NCBI RefSeq assembly: GCF_013394655.1
Contig: NZ_CP053351.1
Coordinates: 3,130,501-3,194,500, forward strand
Reading direction: 5' to 3'
Source of the DNA: Winogradskyella schleiferi
GTDB lineage: Bacteria > Bacteroidota > Bacteroidia > Flavobacteriales > Flavobacteriaceae
Length of the DNA stretch: 64,000 nucleotides
Shown here: piece after piece, positions 1 to 9,097 of the stretch
Layout: each line of letters begins with the position of its first letter
Position numbering within the stretch: the stretch's first letter is position 1
Program-made: the position numbers and the translations under genes
Notes under the pieces: generated by a model
Told to the model about the DNA's origin: nothing
Databases searched by the model: none
Seen by the model: the letters and a program-made list of their open reading frames with translations, nothing else

Positions 1-1
1 G

Positions 2-736
2 ATTAATTACAGCAGATCCATACGTGGTTACGTCTTAGAAGAAGACGAGCGTCAGATAAGTAGTTTTTTGAAGTTTGCTGAGTTTTCTTCCTTAGCAGAA
101 ATGTATGAAGAAGGAATTAAAGATTATAAATCTTTTAATAAATACATCATTCCAGATGATAGTTCAGATTTCACAGGGTTGCATAATATGGCTAGGATAG
201 TTAAGGGAATTACGCTTTCGCGAAAGCTAACTTTTACCAAAGAGAATTATTACAAAGAAACTAGAAAGACATATACGGTTACTCCATTGCGTTTAAAAGA
301 ATATTTAAACAGGTGGTACTTAATTGCAGTTCCTGAAGGAGAGAACGAGATCCGAAACTTTGGTATTGATAGAATATCAGATTTAAAATTGACAGATACT
401 CCAAGCGATTTATCTCAAGACTTTGAAGCTCAAATTAAGCTGTATGAAGATATTGTTGGTCTTAATTACAACGAATCCAAGAAAGTTGAAAAGGTAATTT
501 TAAGTGCTGATAATAAACAGTTAAAGTATTTAAGGAGTTTACCGCTTCATAAATCACAAGTTTGTATAGACGGATTAGATGGTAAATGGGGAGAGGCAAT
601 TTTTCATATTAAGTCCAACTATGAATTTGAAACGCAAGTCTTGAAAATGGCTGGAATGGTAGCTATTAAAGAACCTATAAGGCTGAGAGAAAAAATGAAA
701 AACCACATAAAACAAATGATGCATAACTATGAATAA
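2..736 (+). CDS. WYL-domain transcriptional regulator, 5' end cut by window edge
   Basis: The frame is open to the left edge; a TTG at 68 could be read as a start, but upstream codons continue without a stop, so the N-terminus, probably a winged helix, is missing. Counting from the codon at 68, the WYL core is RWYLIA at about residues 82-87, preceded by the usual PLRLKEY and followed by FGIDRISDL. The last 80 residues look like the WCX extension found after WYL. Proteins of this family are ligand- or nucleic-acid-sensing DNA-binding regulators that often control defence operons. The stop overlaps the next start by 8 bp, so it is probably co-transcribed with the nuclease and Wadjet genes and may regulate them (inference). 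A palindromic repeat lies inside at 214-227, encoding TLSRKL. Confidence 0.85.
   Translation: MNYSRSIRGYVLEEDERQISSFLKFAEFSSLAEMYEEGIKDYKSFNKYIIPDDSSDFTGLHNMARIVKGITLSRKLTFTKENYYKETRKTYTVTPLRLKEYLNRWYLIAVPEGENEIRNFGIDRISDLKLTDTPSDLSQDFEAQIKLYEDIVGLNYNESKKVEKVILSADNKQLKYLRSLPLHKSQVCIDGLDGKWGEAIFHIKSNYEFETQVLKMAGMVAIKEPIRLREKMKNHIKQMMHNYE
214..227. repeat. GCTTTCGCGAAAGC palindrome, copy 1
   Basis: Perfect 14-bp palindrome inside the WYL gene, coding TLSRKL. Confidence 0.95.
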
Positions 737-1715
737 AACTCCTAACTTATTTCAATGGGCAACTTCTGAATTGTCTCAAGATGCTTTTTTATGTTGGTTT
801 ATAGATTGGACACATCCGGCCTATAAAGGAGTTAACACTCTTCTGACTGATTCCGCGACAAACTTTATCAACCTAATGACTAATGGCGAAATCAAATCAA
901 TAGATAGTTTGACTATAAAACGCCAATTCAAGAGTATTGATATTGTAATTGTAATTAACGACGAGCACGTTATACTCATTGAAGATAAAGTTCATAGTAA
1001 AGAACACGGTAATCAGTTATCCAGATATAAGAAACTCTTAGAGAATGAATATGCAGATAAAACAATTTACCCTATATATCTTAAGACTGGAGATCAAAGT
1101 AGATACAAAAGTGCAAACGACAATGGATATAAAATTATAAGACGAAAAGACTTATTGGATGTTTTAGAGGAAGGTATTCAATCGGGCATTGATAATAGTA
1201 TTTATGTAGACTTCACAAACTTTTTAAAAAGGAGAAGAAGTTCTGTTCAAAGTTACTTGACGCTTCCTTTTGAAGATTGGCATTGGGATTCTTGGAAAGG
1301 TTTTTATCAAAATATCCAAAAAGGTTTTAATGATGGGACTTGGGACTATGTACCACAAAGAAATGGTGGTTTTTTAGGTTACTGGTGGCATTGGAACTCT
1401 GGAAAGATTGATGATGTTTCTTTCGAGTATTATCTACAACTTGAGCATACTAAACTTTGTATAAAAATATATGTAGAAGGAACTAAGGAGAATAAGTATC
1501 ACGTAAGAAATAAATTTAGACAAAAGCTATACCCATTAGCTGAAGAGCATAAAATTGATATTCATCAAAATGGTCGAATAGGAAAATGGATGACAGTAGC
1601 TGCTTTATCTAATGAGTATAGAATAAAGGACAATAGCGATGTTATTGATATGAAAGCAACGATAGAGAATCTTAAAAGAATTAATAATTTAATGAACGAC
1701 TTAAAATTTGACTAA
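729..1715 (+). CDS. PD-(D/E)xK nuclease superfamily protein
   Basis: A 328-residue protein. Residues 60-105 carry a PD-(D/E)xK core: D71 in KSIDIVIVI, then E85-D-K87 in ILIEDKVHS, followed by the Q97 and Y100 helix typical of RecB/Cas4-like nucleases. This resembles the PDDEXK_4 family, found mainly in defence islands. The C-terminal half has several Trp-rich stretches (WHWDSWKGF, YWWHWNSG) and no domain I recognise. It overlaps the WYL gene by 8 bp and the DUF2779 gene by 8 bp, so it is inside the same transcript. It probably cleaves DNA; substrate and role are unknown. Confidence 0.75.
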   Translation: MNKTPNLFQWATSELSQDAFLCWFIDWTHPAYKGVNTLLTDSATNFINLMTNGEIKSIDSLTIKRQFKSIDIVIVINDEHVILIEDKVHSKEHGNQLSRYKKLLENEYADKTIYPIYLKTGDQSRYKSANDNGYKIIRRKDLLDVLEEGIQSGIDNSIYVDFTNFLKRRRSSVQSYLTLPFEDWHWDSWKGFYQNIQKGFNDGTWDYVPQRNGGFLGYWWHWNSGKIDDVSFEYYLQLEHTKLCIKIYVEGTKENKYHVRNKFRQKLYPLAEEHKIDIHQNGRIGKWMTVAALSNEYRIKDNSDVIDMKATIENLKRINNLMNDLKFD

Positions 1716-3666
1716 GCCACGCTACCTAACTAAATCCAGATTTAAGTTGGCACTTGATTGTCCAACTAAACTGTTCTATACTAGAAAGAAAGAATATGAA
1801 GATTCTAGCGAAACTGACACTTTCTTAGAAGCACTTGCTCAAGGAGGTTTCCAAGTGGAAGAATTGGCTCGTATGGAATACCCAGATGGCGTTGCCATTC
1901 TTGGCGAGGATTGGAATTATCAAAAACTTGCAGACAAAACAAGTGAATTATTACTCAATAAGAATGTCGTAATCTTTGAAGCAGCATTCTTATTTGAAGG
2001 GCTATTCATTAGAACAGATATACTTGTAAAGCACGGCAATAACATCAAATTAATTGAGGTAAAAGCTAAATCTATAGATAGCGCTCATCACGATAGTTTT
2101 ATAAACTCAAGAGGTGGTTTAGGTTGGTCTGATTATTTATATGATGTCGCATTTCAGAAATATGTAACGCAAAGCTGTCATCCTGAATGGAATATTACAA
2201 CCTATCTTAATCTTGTAGATAAATCTAAAAAGACTACTGTTAATGGCTTAAATCAACATTTCAAAATAGCTCAAAACAGTGATTTAAGAACCGGAATAAT
2301 AACAACACCTGGTCTTACTAAACAGCACATAGGAGATTCAATTCTTTGTAACATTAATGTGGATGCCGAAGTGAATTTAATTCACAATGAGAATCCACTT
2401 TTTGAAACTCAATCATTTGAAGATTGTGTTTTGTTTTTTAGAGATAGCTATAAAAATGACATCCGCTTGGACACGCCTATTGGCAAGCATTGTAAAGGCT
2501 GTGAATACAGAGTTGATGATACTGATTCAGACGTTAAAAGTGGATATCACGAATGTTGGACAAATCAGTTATCGCTTTCGCGAAAGCGTATATCTGAGCC
2601 TAAAAGTTATGATGTTTGGAATTTTAGAGGTAGCGGAAGTTTATTTGAACAAGGAATTGTGTTTATGGATCAAATAGAACTGGAGCATATCAATATTCAA
2701 TTAGAAGCAGATGCCATAAGTAATTCCGAAAGACGCTGGTTACAAATAGAGAAAACTAAACAAAGCGACAATGCACCGCAGATCGAAATTGATGGGCTTC
2801 GTAAGGAAATGAGTAATTGGAAGTTTCCACTAAATTTTATTGATTTTGAAACGACTGCGGTGGCCATACCATTTACTGCAGGCAGAAAACCATACGAGCA
2901 ATTAGCATTTCAATATAGCCATCACATTGTTTTTGAAGATGGTACCATTGAGCATTATTCAGAACACCTTGATACAAAAATCGGTCATTTTCCAAATTTC
3001 GATTTTGTGAGAGCCTTGAGAGATTCTTTAACTAAAAACGAAGGTTCAATATTTAGATATCACAATCACGAAAACACGATACTTAATAAAATCTATGGAC
3101 AGTTACTAGAATCATCAGAGGACGATAAAGACGTTCTTATTTCATTCATTGAATCTATTAGTCATAATACAGGAAGCTCTGCAACTACTTGGTCTGGACC
3201 AAGAGATATGATCGACCTCTTCCAAGTAGTGAGAAATTATTATTTCCATCCAGAAATGAACGGAAGCTTATCTATAAAAGCAGTACTTCCAGCAGTCTTA
3301 AATACTAGTGAAGTGATAAAGAGAAAATATGTAAAACCAATAAGTGATATCAACCTAACCTCTAAAAACTTCCCTCAAGAATATGTATTTCTTCAGTTTG
3401 AAGATGGAAAAGCGATTAGTCCATATAAGGCATTACCATCTGTTTATGAAAATTGGTCACAAGAACAATTAGATAATGCATTAGCAAACATAGGAGACAT
3501 TGCAGATGGAGGAACTGCTCTAACAGCTTATGCAAAATTGCAGTTTGAAGAAGTAACACAAGAGGAACGTGACGCACTTGAAAGTGCGCTACTAAGATAT
3601 TGCGAGCTAGACACGCTTGCGATGGTAATGATATATGAGCATTTTAAAGAATTAATAGAATCATAA
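1708..3666 (+). CDS. DUF2779 protein: Fe-S PD-(D/E)xK plus DEDD-type exonuclease-like domain
   Basis: A 652-residue protein starting at TTG 1708, 8 bp inside the previous gene. The N-terminal half looks like a Cas4/AddB-type nuclease: D104 and E117-V-K119 form the PD-(D/E)xK site, and C18 with C262, C265 and C283 are placed like the four cysteines that hold a 4Fe-4S cluster in that family. The C-terminal half begins with a DEDD motif (FIDFET, D379 and E381) and ends with D635 in CELDT, as expected for an RNase H-fold 3'-5' exonuclease. This layout matches DUF2779 proteins. It sits 4 bp before jetA. Fe-S binding and the two activities are predictions from residue placement. Confidence 0.8.
   Translation: MTKPRYLTKSRFKLALDCPTKLFYTRKKEYEDSSETDTFLEALAQGGFQVEELARMEYPDGVAILGEDWNYQKLADKTSELLLNKNVVIFEAAFLFEGLFIRTDILVKHGNNIKLIEVKAKSIDSAHHDSFINSRGGLGWSDYLYDVAFQKYVTQSCHPEWNITTYLNLVDKSKKTTVNGLNQHFKIAQNSDLRTGIITTPGLTKQHIGDSILCNINVDAEVNLIHNENPLFETQSFEDCVLFFRDSYKNDIRLDTPIGKHCKGCEYRVDDTDSDVKSGYHECWTNQLSLSRKRISEPKSYDVWNFRGSGSLFEQGIVFMDQIELEHINIQLEADAISNSERRWLQIEKTKQSDNAPQIEIDGLRKEMSNWKFPLNFIDFETTAVAIPFTAGRKPYEQLAFQYSHHIVFEDGTIEHYSEHLDTKIGHFPNFDFVRALRDSLTKNEGSIFRYHNHENTILNKIYGQLLESSEDDKDVLISFIESISHNTGSSATTWSGPRDMIDLFQVVRNYYFHPEMNGSLSIKAVLPAVLNTSEVIKRKYVKPISDINLTSKNFPQEYVFLQFEDGKAISPYKALPSVYENWSQEQLDNALANIGDIADGGTALTAYAKLQFEEVTQEERDALESALLRYCELDTLAMVMIYEHFKELIES
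2574..2587. repeat. GCTTTCGCGAAAGC palindrome, copy 2
   Basis: Perfect copy in the DUF2779 gene, coding LSRKR; the symmetry extends to 16 bp (2573-2588). Confidence 0.95.
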
Positions 3667-3670
3667 TTGA

Positions 3671-5134
3671 ATGTTTGAAATAGAAGACATTAAAAATATA
3701 TTAAAAGATTCGCCGAGCATAAACTTACTTAAGTTAAGAAAGTTAGATGTGGTCGTAGCGTTTTTATATACTGCATTTAGTCAAGATAGAAGTTCTATAC
3801 TTTCTGATGATTTTCATAGAAGGCTTGAAGATTACTTAGATCATTTTGAAGTTGATTTCGATGAAGAAAGTGACATACAACAAACATTTGATACTAATGA
3901 AGTAAAGGCTAAGAGGTCTATCAAAAAATGGACTGATAGCGGGTTTTTAAGTAATTATTATAACGAGAATGGAGATATAGTGTATCAATTATCTCCTTAC
4001 ACCATTAAAACCCTAAACTGGATAGAAACGCTTAAGAAGAAAGATTTTATAGGTGCCGAATCTAAATTTAAAGACATCTTCAATCAACTACAAGAACTAG
4101 TTGAGCATACAGATGAAGACGTAAATAAGAGAATTAAGAATCTAGAACGAAAAAAAGCAGAACTTGATGAGCAGATTCAGGATCTAAAAATGGGTAAGGA
4201 AGTAGAAATCCTTGAAGATTTCCAGATTATACCAAGATTTGAAAGACTCAACACAACAGCAAGAGAGTTACTTTCAGATTTTAAAGAAGTAGAAGATAAC
4301 TTCAAAAAAATCACAAATGAAATTTATCAAAAACACCTCGATAAATCTTTATCAAAGAGCGATGTCTTAGATTTTACTTTTGATGCACTTGATAAACTAA
4401 AAGAAAGTCATCAAGGAAAAAGTTTCTATGCATTTTGGGAGTTTTTAATGGATCGTTCGCTTCAAGATCAATGGAAAGAACTTACAGAAGAACTTTACAG
4501 TAAACTAGATGAAAAAGGGATAAAGAATGATGATACTTTTCTAAAAGGGATAAAACGATATCTTTTTAAATCAGGCAAAAGGGTTTATGAAGCCAATGAT
4601 AAAATGGCTGAGAAGCTAAGTAGAATAATAAGAGAAGGGAATGCAGTTGACAAAGTATTAGTCAAAAATCTTATTCAAGATATCAAGAAGAGTTTATCCA
4701 TAATAAGTCAAGATAGAATTAGTCCAGACCTATCTATGCAACTTGAAACTGGAATAGATTTTAATGTTCCATTTGAACGAAGACTAACTTACGAAAAGAA
4801 AGAAAATCACGTATATCAAGTTAAACCTGAGCGAGCAGATAATGACTTTACCCAAGCTGATGACTTTAAAGATGTTGTCACTCGAAAAACAATAAACAAA
4901 AAGAAGCTCAAGTCTAATATTAAAAGTATTTTGATTAATAAAAATCAAACAACACTAATAGAAGTAATTAACGAAACTGGTGGTATTTCTGAAGGCTTAC
5001 CAGAACTCTTTGGTTACTTTGAAGTTTTGCAAGATTTTACCCACGAGTTTAATGATAAGCAGTTAGATACCGTATTCTTTGATAAGAAGCAGAGTAAATC
5101 AATACAAATACCAGAAATTATAATAATAAAATGA
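3671..5134 (+). CDS. jetA: Wadjet protein JetA (DUF3375), MukF-like kleisin
   Basis: A 487-residue protein with the DUF3375 start: NILKDSPSINLLKLRKLDVV followed by a winged-helix-like segment. A charged helical or coiled-coil part lies at about residues 140-175. In type I Wadjet, JetA is the kleisin (MukF-like) that joins JetB and the JetC SMC ATPase; the complex extrudes DNA loops, measures circle size and has JetD cut small plasmids. Its stop overlaps the jetB start by 4 bp (ATGA). The order jetA-jetB-jetC-jetD and the lengths fit type I. Confidence 0.92.
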   Translation: MFEIEDIKNILKDSPSINLLKLRKLDVVVAFLYTAFSQDRSSILSDDFHRRLEDYLDHFEVDFDEESDIQQTFDTNEVKAKRSIKKWTDSGFLSNYYNENGDIVYQLSPYTIKTLNWIETLKKKDFIGAESKFKDIFNQLQELVEHTDEDVNKRIKNLERKKAELDEQIQDLKMGKEVEILEDFQIIPRFERLNTTARELLSDFKEVEDNFKKITNEIYQKHLDKSLSKSDVLDFTFDALDKLKESHQGKSFYAFWEFLMDRSLQDQWKELTEELYSKLDEKGIKNDDTFLKGIKRYLFKSGKRVYEANDKMAEKLSRIIREGNAVDKVLVKNLIQDIKKSLSIISQDRISPDLSMQLETGIDFNVPFERRLTYEKKENHVYQVKPERADNDFTQADDFKDVVTRKTINKKKLKSNIKSILINKNQTTLIEVINETGGISEGLPELFGYFEVLQDFTHEFNDKQLDTVFFDKKQSKSIQIPEIIIIK

Positions 5135-5712
5135 GTTTAATAGAAAAAATACAGCCTTATTCCAAAGCAGTTGTGAGACTTCTGAAAGGCACGGTAAATA
5201 AAAAGGATAGTACCTGGGAAGATACATTACTTTATAAAAAAGAGATTGCTGAATATATTAGTGTAATAGGTTTAGAATTAATCATTCAAGAAGAAGATGG
5301 TTATGCATTTGTCAAGCAGTTCATAATAGATGAAGATGATAATACTTTAGGCTTAGTAAGCAGACGAGCTATAGGTTTTGAAGTTTCAGTTGTGTTGGTC
5401 ATACTTCGACAAATGCTCGAAGAATTTGAAAACAATCCTATTGAAATTCAAGGGACAATTAAATACATTCTTAAGGAAGATCTTAAGGCTGAAATAGAAC
5501 GCTTCTTACCTCAAAAATATAACACGGTTCAGTTTTTAAAAGACCTAGATTCTCATATTAATAAAATTATAGATTTGCGTTATTTAAAAGAGGTAAGCGA
5601 GAACGACGAAGAACCAAAATACATTATTCATAAAATCATTAAAGACAAGGTTTCTCTTGACATATTAAATGATTTCAAAAATCAATTAGAAGCCTATGTC
5701 GAGTCTATTTAG
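5131..5712 (+). CDS. jetB: Wadjet protein JetB (DUF4194), MukE-like
   Basis: A 193-residue protein with the DUF4194 pattern: a tandem winged-helix MukE-like protein containing LVSRRAIGFEVSVVLVILRQ at about residues 71-90. JetB binds JetA and helps hold the kleisin on the SMC heads. It overlaps jetA by 4 bp and jetC by 17 bp. The call rests on position between DUF3375 and the SMC gene, on length, and on the recognisable central motif. Confidence 0.9.
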   Translation: MSLIEKIQPYSKAVVRLLKGTVNKKDSTWEDTLLYKKEIAEYISVIGLELIIQEEDGYAFVKQFIIDEDDNTLGLVSRRAIGFEVSVVLVILRQMLEEFENNPIEIQGTIKYILKEDLKAEIERFLPQKYNTVQFLKDLDSHINKIIDLRYLKEVSENDEEPKYIIHKIIKDKVSLDILNDFKNQLEAYVESI

Positions 5713-8700
5713 CACAGTGTCAGGTGAAGCAGGATTCAGGCTTCAATATATGGAAGTTCTTAACTGGGGAACATTTGATGAGAATGTTTTTAGAATAGAT
5801 CCAAAAGGAAACAATTCTTTGCTTACTGGCGCAAATGGTTCTGGTAAAACGACCTTTATAGATGCGCTACTAACATTAATAGTACCTCTTAAAAACAGTC
5901 GTTTTTATAATCAATCTTCCGGTGTAGAGAAAAAAGGCGATCGCACAGAACTTAGCTATGTTTTAGGTCACTACGGCGATATTCAGAAAGATGGAGAATT
6001 AAGTACTACTACTCAAAGTTTAAGAGATAAAAGTTGTTACTCAATACTGTTAGCTAATTTTGAAAATACGGATGGAAAGTCAATTACATTATTTCAGGTA
6101 AGATGGTTTTCAGGTAATGAGATGAAGCGAACCTTTGGACTGGCTTACCAACCTCTTGAAATTGAGAAAGATTTTACATTATTTGATGGTGGTGGAGTTT
6201 GGAAAAAATTGCTAGAAACTAAATATAATCAAAATAGTACAAGACGTAAAATTGAGTTTTTTGAAGGGCCAACTAAATACGCAGAGCGTATCACCAAATT
6301 ATTTGGAATGCGCTCTGTAAAAGCATTAAACCTTTTCAATCAACTAGTAGGAATAAAAGTATTAGGAGATCTTGATGCATTTATTAGAAATGAAATGTTA
6401 GAGTTTAAGGACGCAGAAGATGAATACAAGGCTTTAGAAGAGAGCTTCGTTACCTTAATGGACGCAAAGAACAATATTGAAAAGGCTAAAGAACAAATTG
6501 AACAATTAGAACCAATTAACAAGTTAGCAGATCAATTAGATGCCGAGAAAGAAGACTTAAAAAAACTAGAATTCAATAGAGATACTGCTCTTTATTGGTT
6601 TGCTGAAAAAGGTAAAGAACTTTCTGGTCTAGAGAAAAATCGATTAAACGGTATAATAGAGGCCAGCAATGCTAGAATTAAAGTTTTAAAAACAGATGAA
6701 GGCAGTCTAAGAGACAAAATCTCTACAGTAAAGACTCAAATAGAGAATGATGAAGTAGGGAAACAAATTGAAGATTTAAAAACAGAAAGAGCTCAAGTTG
6801 ATGCAGACACGACAAATAGAAAAACTAGATTAGAGACATACAACGTAACTGCCTCTTCTACAGGTTTAGCTAAAGATCCTTCAAAAAAAATATTCCAAGA
6901 ATCTTTTGAAAAAGCAGGCAAAGAAATTAAATCGATTGATTTAAAACTCCCTAGTGAAAGGCAGAGATTCTATAGCATAGAGTCTGAAATTACTGAAAAA
7001 GGTAAAAAAATAATTGAAGGAGTTGAAACTGTAAAAAGTTTAATTAATAACGGAAATAACATTACTGGTAGAGTTTCAGAGATACGAGATGAATTGATTA
7101 AAGCGATTGGCGCGACAAAAGAAGACATCCCTTTTGTTGGAGAATTAATTGCTATTAAAGAGTCCGAAACAGCTTGGGAACTAGCTATTGAAAAAGCATT
7201 GCATAGTTTTGGATTGAAACTGTTAGTGCCTGACGAGTACTATGATGCTGTTAATGAATATGTCAATAAAACACGATTGAATGGGAGAATATCTTATGAG
7301 CGTATTAGATCTTCTTTTTCTATAAAGGCACTTTCTCCACAAGTCTTCGATGACAATTACCTAGTAAGTAAACTGGATTTTAAAACCACAAGTCAATACC
7401 AAGAATGGGTAGAACAAAATGTTACATCACGATTTAATTTCCTTTGTACAGATGATATGTCTGCTTTCGCGAAAGCAGAAAAAGCAGTTACAACTAAAGG
7501 ATTAACAAAATTTGGTAAAGGTAGACACGAAAAAGACGATAGAAAGTTCTCGCTTTCTAAGGAACGTTATGTGCTTGGATGGGATAATTCTTCTAAAATT
7601 AGTTATTGGAAAAATCAAGTCCAAGAACTTAGAAAAAACAAAGAATCCTTGGAATCTCAATACAATGTAATTGAGATTAATATACAAGAACTAGATACCC
7701 AAAAAGACAACTTAAATGATTTAATAAAGTTGTTTCCTTCATTTGATTTAATAGACTGGAGTACATCTGCTAAAAAATCTGAAGCTCTTAAAAAACGAAT
7801 TGAGAATTTAAAAGATTCCAACGATAAAATAAAAGCGCTGGAAGAAGAAAAGGATATTCTTGATAGTAAGTTAAACTCTAATACAGAAGAACGTGACAAA
7901 ATATTAATTCAAATTGGTAAAATTGAAGCTAATGTTGATGATGCCAACAAAATATATAACGAAAATTCCATATTATTAGAGTCAATACCCAATCATCAGA
8001 TAGACATATCTAGTTTCGGAATAACTAATAGTAATTTAGAAAATATTTCATATTCCAATTTCGCATCAAATAAAGAGTCTTTTCAAAAAGAAAATAATCT
8101 TGAAATTTCAAAATTAGCAGAATCACTGAATAGACTCAAAAAGTCATTAGGAGATAAAATGAGGGCTTTTAAAATCCCATCAGAAAAGATAAGAGAACGA
8201 TTCCCTTCTTGGGAATCAGAGGTGAGTAATTTGAGCTTAAACGTTGATTTAGCATCCGCTTTTCAAGAAAAATACATTTCATTAACCAAAGACGATCTGC
8301 CTAAGTACAAAAAGCGCTTTGATAATTATCTGGAAGAGACATTGACAAATAAAGTTGGAGAGTTTAATGAGTTCTTTGGTTCTTGGTCTGAAGAAATCAA
8401 GGAAAACGTATCAGCCTTAAATGAATCTTTAAAGAAAATTGATTTTGAGACTGTACCACAAACGACATACATCCAGTTAATTGCTAAATCTAAAAAGAAT
8501 GAATTAATAAATGAATTCAAAGAATACCTATTACAAGCTATTCCAAATTTCAAAGAAATGCACAGTACAGTTGATGGTAAACGTGTTCATTTTGAAAATG
8601 CAATTGAACCATTTATTAAAAAGCTTCGTGATTTTGAATGGAGAAGTAAAGTAATGGATGTACGTACTTGGTATGAATACAAGGCAGAAGAGTTCTACAA

Positions 8701-9097
8701 GGAAGATGATTCAAAAAAGAAGACCTATGAAGGTATGGGACAACTCTCTGGAGGAGAAAAAGCGCAGTTAACTTATACTGTATTAGGATCTGCAATTGCA
8801 TACCAGTTCGGCTTAACAAAAACAGGAACGGAAAGCGATTCTTTTAGATTTATCGCTATTGATGAAGCATTCAAAGCACAAGATAGTAAGAAGGCAAATT
8901 ATCTAATTAACCTTTGTAAACAGTTACATCTTCAACTACTTGTTGTTACTCCTAGTGATAATATTGATATTGTTGAAGACCATATCTCATTCGTGCATTT
9001 TGCATCAAGAAAAAATGATCGCAATAGTTGGTTATATGATATGACTATAGAACAATTTCAAGAAGAACGTGAAAAATATGTTACTGAAGAAGTATGA
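5696..9097 (+). CDS. jetC: Wadjet protein JetC, MukB-like SMC ATPase
   Basis: A 1133-residue SMC-type ATPase. The Walker A loop GANGSGKTT is at residues 45-53, the ABC signature LSGGEK at 1017-1022, and Walker B FIAIDEA with D1056 and E1057. Between them are long coiled coils (about 230-450 and 640-960) flanking a hinge-like segment at about 480-600. JetC is the loop-extruding motor of Wadjet. The ATG at 5696 is inside jetB. A palindromic repeat at 7463-7476 codes for SAFAKA within the region just after the hinge-like part. All ATPase motifs are intact, so the system looks functional. Confidence 0.93.
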   Translation: MSSLFSTVSGEAGFRLQYMEVLNWGTFDENVFRIDPKGNNSLLTGANGSGKTTFIDALLTLIVPLKNSRFYNQSSGVEKKGDRTELSYVLGHYGDIQKDGELSTTTQSLRDKSCYSILLANFENTDGKSITLFQVRWFSGNEMKRTFGLAYQPLEIEKDFTLFDGGGVWKKLLETKYNQNSTRRKIEFFEGPTKYAERITKLFGMRSVKALNLFNQLVGIKVLGDLDAFIRNEMLEFKDAEDEYKALEESFVTLMDAKNNIEKAKEQIEQLEPINKLADQLDAEKEDLKKLEFNRDTALYWFAEKGKELSGLEKNRLNGIIEASNARIKVLKTDEGSLRDKISTVKTQIENDEVGKQIEDLKTERAQVDADTTNRKTRLETYNVTASSTGLAKDPSKKIFQESFEKAGKEIKSIDLKLPSERQRFYSIESEITEKGKKIIEGVETVKSLINNGNNITGRVSEIRDELIKAIGATKEDIPFVGELIAIKESETAWELAIEKALHSFGLKLLVPDEYYDAVNEYVNKTRLNGRISYERIRSSFSIKALSPQVFDDNYLVSKLDFKTTSQYQEWVEQNVTSRFNFLCTDDMSAFAKAEKAVTTKGLTKFGKGRHEKDDRKFSLSKERYVLGWDNSSKISYWKNQVQELRKNKESLESQYNVIEINIQELDTQKDNLNDLIKLFPSFDLIDWSTSAKKSEALKKRIENLKDSNDKIKALEEEKDILDSKLNSNTEERDKILIQIGKIEANVDDANKIYNENSILLESIPNHQIDISSFGITNSNLENISYSNFASNKESFQKENNLEISKLAESLNRLKKSLGDKMRAFKIPSEKIRERFPSWESEVSNLSLNVDLASAFQEKYISLTKDDLPKYKKRFDNYLEETLTNKVGEFNEFFGSWSEEIKENVSALNESLKKIDFETVPQTTYIQLIAKSKKNELINEFKEYLLQAIPNFKEMHSTVDGKRVHFENAIEPFIKKLRDFEWRSKVMDVRTWYEYKAEEFYKEDDSKKKTYEGMGQLSGGEKAQLTYTVLGSAIAYQFGLTKTGTESDSFRFIAIDEAFKAQDSKKANYLINLCKQLHLQLLVVTPSDNIDIVEDHISFVHFASRKNDRNSWLYDMTIEQFQEEREKYVTEEV
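7463..7476. repeat. GCTTTCGCGAAAGC palindrome, copy 3
   Basis: Perfect copy in jetC, coding SAFAKAEK. Confidence 0.95.
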
